From Lachnospiraceae bacterium (GTDB lineage Bacteria; Bacillota; Clostridia; Lachnospirales; Lachnospiraceae): a DNA stretch of 20,893 nucleotides. The stretch spans positions 1-20,893 of the forward strand of contig SVEW01000022.1 of assembly GCA_015057205.1 (NCBI GenBank), read 5' to 3'. The translations under genes were made by a program, and so were the position numbers. The notes below the pieces were generated by a model, which did no database searches, had not been told where the DNA came from, and saw nothing but the letters and a program-made list of their open reading frames with translations. Below are positions 15,224-20,893 of this stretch, piece by piece; the stretch's first letter is position 1, and each line of letters opens with the position of its first letter.

Positions 15224-17260
15224 ATGGGTTACCGTGAGATGACAAAAGAAGAAAACGCCGCTGTAAAAGAACGCAACGAACTGGTTGTTGGCAGAATCAG
15301 AGAAATTCTTACTGAGTCTAGCGTAGATGCAAAGTATCAGGATTATTTCAAAAAGACGGCTGAGAAAATCCTTCTGTTGGAAGAGATTTATGACTTAAGC
15401 GAAAAAGGGGAATATTGTAAGCTTTCTTTAGAAGAACTGCAGGCATACAATAAGAAATTGTATGAAGAGTTTTACGAAGAAAATTATGCTACCAGTTATG
15501 GAAATCCAGCGTATGCTGTTGAAAAGCTGGGTGATATGGGACAGGTTTTGTCTCACTTATATTATCGTATATCCAACCTTTTTGCCAGTGCATTAACCGG
15601 TAAAAAGCAAATTATAACGATTTTAGAAGAATTATTTGTACAGATTTACAATCGCTTCGAGGAAAAAGATATTACCGGAGAAGAATTAAGAACCATTTTA
15701 TCTGAGTTTGCACATGATTATGTGGAGATTCAGCAGGAAGTACGTATTCGTGAAATGGTGAATCCGGAATGGGATTATTTCCTGGATATCATTTGCAATG
15801 CAGATTTAACCGATTTACGTTATTTATACTGCATGGGTGTTCATGTAACCGAGAATGAGATTAAGACGGCGGAGTTTATCAATAGCCTTTCCGAAGACGA
15901 AGTAAAGGCTATGGCCTTTACTTTTACAGAAGGATTCCGCATTGGATATGAGCGTCTGAAGGTAGATTTAAAGACGAAAAAGAGCATTCGTCTTTACTAT
16001 GCATTAGGATTTGAGCGTATGATGCGTTATGCAGTTCAGAATATTGAAGGTTATGGCGTAAAGGCTACCTGTAGCGCAGCGGTTATTTCTACTACGGAAG
16101 CAAACCGTCAGTATAACTATGACCATAAAGAAGATATGGCATTGTATCTGGATAAAGCATATGTAGAACGTTACCTGGAAACTGCACGTCAGGCATATGA
16201 AGCACAGAAAGTATGGGCAAATGGATATGCAGGTCCGGCTGTTCTTGAGACTTTCGGAGAGAAGGAATTCGATCCAAAGAGAAAAGACGAAGCAATTCAG
16301 TTCGACGAGAAGCAGCGTAAATTGGAGACACAGTTCTCCGGTCAGTCAATGGAATTAAATTCCGAGTACATCAATCCGGAAGAGAGAAGCTTTACCATTA
16401 TCTCTTACCCAATTCCGGAAATCGGACCGAAATTTAAAGAGATTTTTGCAGAAACTGTAAAAGTAAATACATTGGATTACAAGACATACGAAACCATCCA
16501 GCAGAAATTAATCGATGCATTAGATCAGGCGGATGTTGTAAAGGTGAAAGGAAGAGGCGCAAACCGCACAGACTTAACCATAAAGATTCATGAACTTTCA
16601 AATCCGGAAAAAGAAAGTGCATTTGAAAACTGCGTTGCGGATGTAAACATTCCGGTAGGTGAAGTATTTACTTCTCCGGTATTAAAAGGAACCAATGGAT
16701 TATTGCATGTAACCCAGGTTTACTTAAACGGATTAAACTTCAAGGAGTTAGAAATTGAATTGGAGGATGGTATGATTAAATCCTACAATTGTGCAAACTT
16801 CGAGAAGGACGAAGACAACAAGAAATATATGATGGATAATGTGTTATTTAACCATGAGACCGTGCCAATCGGAGAGTTTGCAATTGGTACAAATACCGTT
16901 GCATATAAGATGGGTAAAGAGTATGATATTCAGGCTCAGCTTCCGATTCTGATTGCCGAGAAGACCGGTCCGCACTTTGCTATGGGAGATACCTGCTACA
17001 GCCGTTCTGAGGATGTAAAGGTATTTAATCCGGATGGCAAAGAAGTAATTGCAAAAGATAACGAGAAATCCTTATTGCGTGATACGGATAAGGCAGCAGC
17101 TTACTTTAACTGCCATACCGATATTACCATCCCATATAACGAACTTGACACCATTACGGTAGTTCGTCATGATGGAACCACCATTGACTTAATCAGCGGT
17201 GGCCGATTCGTATTACCGGGAACTGAGGAGTTGAATAAACCATTAGATTCCATGAACTAA
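15224..17260 (+). CDS. Aminopeptidase, M29 (AmpS-like) family with long N-terminal region
   Basis: This is a cytoplasmic metallo-aminopeptidase that removes N-terminal residues from peptides. The 678 residues have a C-terminal M29-type core with metal-site motifs: PVGEVFTSPV (Glu480), PIGEFAIGTN (Glu551), TGPHFAMGD (His584) and NCHTDITIPYNELDTI (His631, Asp633). Canonical M29 enzymes are about 410 residues. Here about 250 mostly helical, acidic residues precede the core and have no motif I recognise. Start 15224 is chosen because AAGGAG ends 9 bases upstream and MGYREMTKEEN is a natural N-terminus; an in-frame ATG at 15170 lies within the preceding gene. There is no signal peptide. A hairpin terminator follows the stop. 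Confidence 0.88.
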   Translation: MGYREMTKEENAAVKERNELVVGRIREILTESSVDAKYQDYFKKTAEKILLLEEIYDLSEKGEYCKLSLEELQAYNKKLYEEFYEENYATSYGNPAYAVEKLGDMGQVLSHLYYRISNLFASALTGKKQIITILEELFVQIYNRFEEKDITGEELRTILSEFAHDYVEIQQEVRIREMVNPEWDYFLDIICNADLTDLRYLYCMGVHVTENEIKTAEFINSLSEDEVKAMAFTFTEGFRIGYERLKVDLKTKKSIRLYYALGFERMMRYAVQNIEGYGVKATCSAAVISTTEANRQYNYDHKEDMALYLDKAYVERYLETARQAYEAQKVWANGYAGPAVLETFGEKEFDPKRKDEAIQFDEKQRKLETQFSGQSMELNSEYINPEERSFTIISYPIPEIGPKFKEIFAETVKVNTLDYKTYETIQQKLIDALDQADVVKVKGRGANRTDLTIKIHELSNPEKESAFENCVADVNIPVGEVFTSPVLKGTNGLLHVTQVYLNGLNFKELEIELEDGMIKSYNCANFEKDEDNKKYMMDNVLFNHETVPIGEFAIGTNTVAYKMGKEYDIQAQLPILIAEKTGPHFAMGDTCYSRSEDVKVFNPDGKEVIAKDNEKSLLRDTDKAAAYFNCHTDITIPYNELDTITVVRHDGTTIDLISGGRFVLPGTEELNKPLDSMN

Positions 17261-17266
17261 GTTGAT

Positions 17267-17292
17267 AAGTGGGAGCGAAAGCTCCCACTTTC
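17267..17292 (+). terminator. Hairpin terminator after the aminopeptidase gene
   Basis: A perfect 10-bp stem AAGTGGGAGC / GCTCCCACTT (17267-17276, 17281-17290) closes a GAAA tetraloop. The following T-run is short (CTTTC), so termination may be incomplete. The stem is symmetric, but no convergent gene is present on the other strand. Confidence 0.72.
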
Positions 17293-17299
17293 AAGGTTT

Positions 17300-17334
17300 T
17301 TGCACCAGTCACCCCAATTGACGAAGGTGTGCAA
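17300..17334. promoter_or_regulatory. Nested dyad around the purE -35 region, possible operator
   Basis: TTGCAC (17300-17305) is repeated inverted as GTGCAA (17329-17334). Inside it, GTCA (17308-17311) is inverted as TGAC (17319-17322), and CACC/GGTG also pair. The dyad centre, near 17317, abuts the -35 hexamer, so a protein bound here would compete with RNA polymerase. It does not look like the B. subtilis PurR box (CGAAC direct half-sites). The regulator is unknown. Confidence 0.35.
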
Positions 17335-17346
17335 CGACCATATATA
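17318..17346 (+). promoter_or_regulatory. purE operon promoter, sigma-A type
   Basis: A -35 TTGACG (17318-17323) and -10 TATATA (17341-17346) are separated by 17 bases. The predicted start near 17353 leaves only about 24 bases of leader before ATG 17377, which includes AAGGAG (17366-17371). This is too short for a purine riboswitch, so regulation, if any, is probably at the promoter. Confidence 0.82.
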
Positions 17347-17376
17347 AATTCCCAAGGTTTATAGAAAGGAGTAACA

Positions 17377-17886
17377 ATGGCATTAGTTGGTATTGTTATG
17401 GGCAGTGATTCAGATCTGCCAATCATGAGTAAAGCAGCAGACATTTTGGACGAATTAGGCGTTTCCTACGAGATGACCATTATTTCGGCCCACAGAGAAC
17501 CGGATGTGTTTTTTGACTATGCAAAGAGCGCTGAGGACAAAGGGTTTAAGGTCATAATTGCAGGTGCCGGAATGGCTGCACATTTGCCGGGTATGTGTGC
17601 CGCGATTTTCCCAATGCCGGTAATCGGTATCCCAATGCACACCACATCCCTCGGTGGAAGAGATTCTCTGTATTCTATTGTACAGATGCCTTCCGGAATT
17701 CCGGTGGCAACCGTTGCAATCAATGGAGGAGCCAATGCTGGGCTTCTTGCAGCAAAAATTCTGGCGACCTCAGATGAGGCGCTTTTACAACGTCTAAAAG
17801 ACTATTCGGCTAAGCTGAAAAGCGCGGTAGAAGAAAAGGATGCGAAGCTGAAGGAAATTGGCCGTAAGGCGTATATGGAACGATAG
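17377..17886 (+). CDS. purE: 5-(carboxyamino)imidazole ribonucleotide mutase, PurE class I
   Basis: PurE forms 4-carboxy-AIR in purine synthesis. The 169 residues have the class I pattern: VMGSDSDLPIM, ISAHREP, AGAGMAAHLPGMCA, then LGGRDSLYSIVQMPSGIPVATVAI and ANAGLLAAKIL. Class I enzymes normally use N5-CAIR made by PurK, but no purK gene is in the window. It is the first gene of a four-gene purine operon, directly downstream of a strong promoter. AAGGAG lies 5 bases before the ATG. The next gene, purM, follows after 18 bases. Confidence 0.96.
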   Translation: MALVGIVMGSDSDLPIMSKAADILDELGVSYEMTIISAHREPDVFFDYAKSAEDKGFKVIIAGAGMAAHLPGMCAAIFPMPVIGIPMHTTSLGGRDSLYSIVQMPSGIPVATVAINGGANAGLLAAKILATSDEALLQRLKDYSAKLKSAVEEKDAKLKEIGRKAYMER

Positions 17887-17904
17887 GATTAGGGAGGAAA
17901 AAAG

Positions 17905-18930
17905 ATGGATTACAAGAAGGCAGGCGTCGATATCGAGGCTGGATACAAATCGGTAGAATTAATGAAGGAACACGTGAAAAAGACCATGCGCCCGGAAGTA
18001 TTAGGCGGATTAGGTGGTTTTTCCGGTGCTTTTTCCATGAAAAATTTCAAAGATATGGAAAATCCGGTTCTTTTATCCGGAACCGACGGCGTGGGAACCA
18101 AGATAAAATTAGCCTTTTTATTAGATAAACATGACACCATTGGAATCGACTGTGTAGCAATGTGTATTAACGATGTAGCTTGTGCAGGTGGCGAATCGTT
18201 GTTTTTCTTGGATTATATTGCATGTGGAAAGAATTATCCGGAAAAAATTGCGACCATCGTAAGTGGTGTAGCAGAAGGATGTCGCCAGGCAGGCGCTGCT
18301 TTAATCGGCGGTGAAACGGCAGAACATCCGGGGCTTATGCCGGAGGATGAGTATGATGTTGCCGGTTTTGCAGTAGGTGTCTGCGATGAAAAAGATTTGA
18401 TAACAGGAAAAGACATTAAAGAGGGGGACGTATTAATTGGAATCGCTTCAAGTGGCGTTCATTCCAACGGATTTTCCCTGGTTAGAAGCGTATTCGACAT
18501 GACAAAAGAAAGTCTGAATACCTATTATGATGAGCTTGGCACTACGTTAGGTGAGGCTCTTTTGGTACCAACCATCATCTATGTGAAAACATTGAAAGAA
18601 ATTAAGGATGCCGGCGTTCGGGTGAAGGGTTGCAGCCATATCACCGGCGGTGGATTCTATGAAAATATTCCGCGTATGTTGCCGGAGGGCGTGAAAGCGG
18701 TTGTAAGAAAAGACAGTTATCCGGTTTTGCCGATTTTTAAGTTGATGCAGAAAACCGGAAATATTGAAGAACAGATGATGTACAATACCTTCAATATGGG
18801 ATTGGGTATGGTACTTGCTGTAGATAAGAACGATACCGATCGTGTGCTTACAGCGGTAGAACGGGCAGGACAGAAAGCGTATGTAGTTGGCGAAATTGCA
18901 AAAGGTGAGAAGGGCGTAGAATTATGCTAA
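17905..18930 (+). CDS. purM: Phosphoribosylformylglycinamidine cyclo-ligase (AIR synthetase)
   Basis: PurM closes the imidazole ring (FGAM + ATP to AIR), giving the substrate used at the PurE/PurK step. The 341 residues, near the usual 345, show MDYKKAGVDIEAGYK, GGFSGAFSM, the SGTDGVGTKIKLA nucleotide loop, GGETAEHPG, ASSGVHSNGFSLVR and HITGGGFYENIPRMLP. GGGAGG (17892-17897) is 7 bases before the ATG. The stop overlaps the purN start by 7 bases (ATGCTAA). Confidence 0.97.
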   Translation: MDYKKAGVDIEAGYKSVELMKEHVKKTMRPEVLGGLGGFSGAFSMKNFKDMENPVLLSGTDGVGTKIKLAFLLDKHDTIGIDCVAMCINDVACAGGESLFFLDYIACGKNYPEKIATIVSGVAEGCRQAGAALIGGETAEHPGLMPEDEYDVAGFAVGVCDEKDLITGKDIKEGDVLIGIASSGVHSNGFSLVRSVFDMTKESLNTYYDELGTTLGEALLVPTIIYVKTLKEIKDAGVRVKGCSHITGGGFYENIPRMLPEGVKAVVRKDSYPVLPIFKLMQKTGNIEEQMMYNTFNMGLGMVLAVDKNDTDRVLTAVERAGQKAYVVGEIAKGEKGVELC

Positions 18931-19505
18931 AAATAGCAGTGCTGGTATCTGGCGGTGGAACCAATTTACAGGCGATTATGGATGCAAATATTCCGGGGGT
19001 TAAGATTGAGCTTGTGGTAAGCAATAATGCAAATGCCTATGCATTAACCAGAGCGAAAAATGCCGGAATCAAGGCTTTGTGTATCAGCCCGAAACAGTAT
19101 GAGCGTCGGGAACTTTTTCATGAAGCGTTGCTTGCCTGTTTGAAAGAAAATGACATTGCATTGGTGGTACTTGCCGGATATCTGGTGAATATATCTGAAC
19201 AGATGGTGCGGGAATATAAGAATCGTATCATCAATATACATCCGTCACTCATTCCGTCGTTTTGTGGCAAGGGCTATTATGGTCTGAAAGTGCATGAGGC
19301 TGCACTCGCAAGAGGCGTGAAGGTGACCGGAGCGACGGTACATTTTGTGGATGAAGGAACCGATACCGGTCCCATTATTCTGCAGAAAGCCGTTGAGGTA
19401 AAGGCGGGGGATACCCCGGAAATTTTGCAGCGACGGGTGATGGAGGAGGCAGAGTGGAAGATTTTGCCTCAGGCGATTGCCATGATTGCGAATGGAGGAA
19501 TTTGA
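18924..19505 (+). CDS. purN: Phosphoribosylglycinamide formyltransferase
   Basis: PurN transfers a formyl group from 10-formyl-tetrahydrofolate to GAR, giving FGAR. The 193 residues start MLKIAVLVSGGGTNLQAIMDA (phosphate site). The catalytic Asn-His pair is in IINIHPSLIPSFCGKG and the catalytic Asp in VDEGTDTGPIIL. The start overlaps the purM end by 7 bases and the stop shares one base with the purD start (TGATG). Close coupling of the three gene products is therefore likely. Confidence 0.96.
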   Translation: MLKIAVLVSGGGTNLQAIMDANIPGVKIELVVSNNANAYALTRAKNAGIKALCISPKQYERRELFHEALLACLKENDIALVVLAGYLVNISEQMVREYKNRIINIHPSLIPSFCGKGYYGLKVHEAALARGVKVTGATVHFVDEGTDTGPIILQKAVEVKAGDTPEILQRRVMEEAEWKILPQAIAMIANGGI

Positions 19506-20776
19506 TGAAGGTATTGGTTATCGGTAGTGGTGGCAGAGAACATGCCATTGTTACCAGTTTGAAAAAATCTCCGAAGGTGACTGAAATTTTCTGCGCGCCG
19601 GGAAATGCCGGAATTGGACAGGATGCAACGCTTGTTCCTATTAAGCCGATGGAATTTGAGAAACTTGCAGAGTTTGCCGAGACGGAGAAAATAGATTTTA
19701 CGGTAGTTGGTATGGATGATCCGTTGGTTGGTGGAATTGTGGATGTATTCGAGGCTCGTTCCCTGCGGGTATTTGGACCGAGAAAGAATGCAGCAATTTT
19801 GGAAGGAAGCAAGGCTTTTTCCAAGGATTTGATGAAGAAATACAATATTCCTACCGCTGCCTATGAGAATTTTACGGATGCGGCAGCAGCAGAAGCCTAT
19901 TTGAAAAATGCCAAAATGCCTATCGTACTTAAGGCAGATGGTCTTGCGCTGGGAAAAGGTGTGCTGATTTGCAACACCTTAGAAGAGGCGTTAGCTGGTG
20001 TGAAGGAGATTATGCTGGATAAGAAATTTGGCGATGCTGGTTCAACGTTAGTTGTGGAAGAATTTATGACAGGAAGAGAAGTCTCTGTATTGACATTCTG
20101 CGACGGAAAAACCATTAAGCCTATGACTTCTGCCCAGGATCATAAGCGTGCGATGGATGGCGATAAAGGACTAAATACGGGCGGCATGGGAACATTTTCC
20201 CCAAGTCCCTTCTATACCAAGGATATAGAAGCATATTGCCAGGAAAATATATTCGAGCCGACGGTTGCAGCTATGGCAAAAGAAGGACGTCCGTTTAAGG
20301 GCATTATCTTTTTTGGCCTGATGTTGACAGAGGATGGACCGAAGGTGTTAGAGTACAATGCAAGATTTGGTGATCCGGAGGCACAGGTGGTGTTACCACG
20401 GATGAAAAATGACTTGCTTACGGTTATGGAAGCTTGCGTAGACGGGAAACTTAATACCGTTGACTTACAGTTTGAAGACAATGCGGCTGTTTGTGTAATT
20501 CTAGCTTCTGATGGATATCCGGTTTCTTATGAAAAAGGATTTGAAATTACCGGATTGGACGCATTTGCAGGAAAAGATGAGTATTTCTGTTTCCATGCCG
20601 GAACGGCCCAAAAGGACGGGCATTTTGTTACCAATGGAGGACGTGTGCTTGGTGTAACCGCCAAGGGAACGACCTTAACGGAAGCGAGAACAAAGGCTTA
20701 TGAAGCAACCAAGTGGGTTGACTTTAAGGGCAAATATATGCGGAATGATATTGGAAACGCATTTTTAGAGGCATAA
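19505..20776 (+). CDS. purD: Phosphoribosylamine-glycine ligase
   Basis: PurD makes GAR from phosphoribosylamine, glycine and ATP, the step before PurN. The 423 residues have the N-terminal MKVLVIGSGGREHAI, the ATP-grasp domain (KADGLALGKGVLI, VVEEFMTGREVSVLTFCDG, TGGMGTFSP), the metal-site motif EYNARFGDPEAQVVLPR and a C-terminal domain ending in GNAFLEA. ATG 19505 is chosen because GGAGG (19494-19498) is 6 bases upstream and the N-terminus is canonical; an in-frame ATG at 19454 lies deep in purN. The operon ends here with a strong terminator. purC, purF, purL and purH are not in the window. Confidence 0.97.
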   Translation: MKVLVIGSGGREHAIVTSLKKSPKVTEIFCAPGNAGIGQDATLVPIKPMEFEKLAEFAETEKIDFTVVGMDDPLVGGIVDVFEARSLRVFGPRKNAAILEGSKAFSKDLMKKYNIPTAAYENFTDAAAAEAYLKNAKMPIVLKADGLALGKGVLICNTLEEALAGVKEIMLDKKFGDAGSTLVVEEFMTGREVSVLTFCDGKTIKPMTSAQDHKRAMDGDKGLNTGGMGTFSPSPFYTKDIEAYCQENIFEPTVAAMAKEGRPFKGIIFFGLMLTEDGPKVLEYNARFGDPEAQVVLPRMKNDLLTVMEACVDGKLNTVDLQFEDNAAVCVILASDGYPVSYEKGFEITGLDAFAGKDEYFCFHAGTAQKDGHFVTNGGRVLGVTAKGTTLTEARTKAYEATKWVDFKGKYMRNDIGNAFLEA

Positions 20777-20787
20777 GAAATGATAGC

Positions 20788-20824
20788 GGGGCTTCGCACT
20801 AAGAACTTAGTGCGGGGCCTTTTT
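20788..20824 (+). terminator. Rho-independent terminator after purD
   Basis: A long stem forms between about 20788-20803 and 20806-20821: GCACTAAG pairs with CTTAGTGC, continued outward by C-G, G-U and G-C pairs to GGGC / GCCT. A T-run follows (20820-20824). In practice the innermost pairs open to form the loop. Group II intron-like sequence begins at the next base. Confidence 0.9.
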
Positions 20825-20893
20825 GTTTGCGCGCCATGGGCGCGCTCTAACGGGTGTAAGTCCCGAACACGCCTAGGCAACGAGGAAGTGTAT
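20825..20893 (+). mobile_element. 5' end of a group II intron, class C (IIC)-like, cut off by the window edge
   Basis: The last 69 bases match, position by position, the 5' end of bacterial class C group II introns as I remember the Oceanobacillus iheyensis intron. There is a 10-base 5' end (GTTTGCGCGC, compared with the usual GUGYG start) followed by CATGGG, then TCTAA, the small hairpin CGGGTGTAAGTCCCG followed by AAC, then AGGCA and AAGTGTAT. Class IIC introns insert immediately after terminator stem-loops, and this one starts exactly after the T-tract of the purD terminator. The catalytic domains V and VI and any reverse transcriptase/maturase gene would lie to the right, outside the window. 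An intact versus truncated intron cannot be told apart here. Confidence 0.8.

Noticed and set aside
20829..20893. Cobalamin riboswitch or tRNA-like structure at the right edge (GGGTGTAAGTCCCG resembles a T-loop arm)
   Set aside because: No acceptor stem or B12-box is visible. The order of conserved blocks fits a group II intron domain I much better.

Overview
The window reads as chromosomal core-metabolism DNA from an anaerobic, low-to-moderate GC Gram-positive bacterium, most likely a Lachnospiraceae-type Clostridia. This is inference. It rests on an oxygen-sensitive glycyl-radical ribonucleotide reductase (NrdD), the PyrK/PyrD class 1B dihydroorotate dehydrogenase pair, a VanZ-family protein, GGAGG-type ribosome binding sites and ATGA-style gene overlaps. 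All convincing genes are on the + strand. No tRNA, rRNA or CRISPR array was seen, and no gap between genes exceeds about 135 bases.

Region 1 (1-4729): the 3' part of a TPR lipoprotein gene is coupled to hflX, a ribosome-associated GTPase. Next comes nrdD with its own promoter (TTGACG-17-TACAAT), preceded by two NrdR-like boxes set 32 bp apart. NrdD carries an unusual thioredoxin/glutaredoxin-like domain after its glycyl-radical region. A strong terminator ends this unit.

Region 2 (4730-17292): a long, tightly packed pyrimidine/shikimate cluster, pyrC-pyrF-pyrK-pyrD-aroF-aroB-aroA-[chorismate mutase/AroE/AroK fusion]-pyrE. Four aromatic-pathway genes, the last a trifunctional fusion, sit inside the UMP pathway genes. 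pyrE probably also has its own promoter. It is followed by three small membrane-protein genes (a 50-residue protein, a VanZ-like protein and a 111-residue three-helix protein) and a large M29-type aminopeptidase ending at a hairpin terminator.

Region 3 (17293-20824): a purine operon purE-purM-purN-purD with a strong promoter (TTGACG-17-TATATA) inside a dyad, closed by a strong terminator.

Region 4 (20825-20893): directly after the T-tract of the purD terminator, the sequence becomes the 5' end of a group II intron that resembles bacterial class C (IIC) introns. This class is known to insert behind terminator hairpins. The window stops inside its domain I, so any reverse transcriptase ORF lies outside.

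Together the genes supply nucleotides (UMP, IMP precursors, dNTPs) and chorismate. PRPP links pyrE and the purine genes. The points most worth a second look are the NrdD-redoxin fusion with its NrdR boxes, the CM-AroE-AroK fusion inside a pyr operon, the terminator that abuts the pyrC ribosome binding site, and the intron at the right edge.
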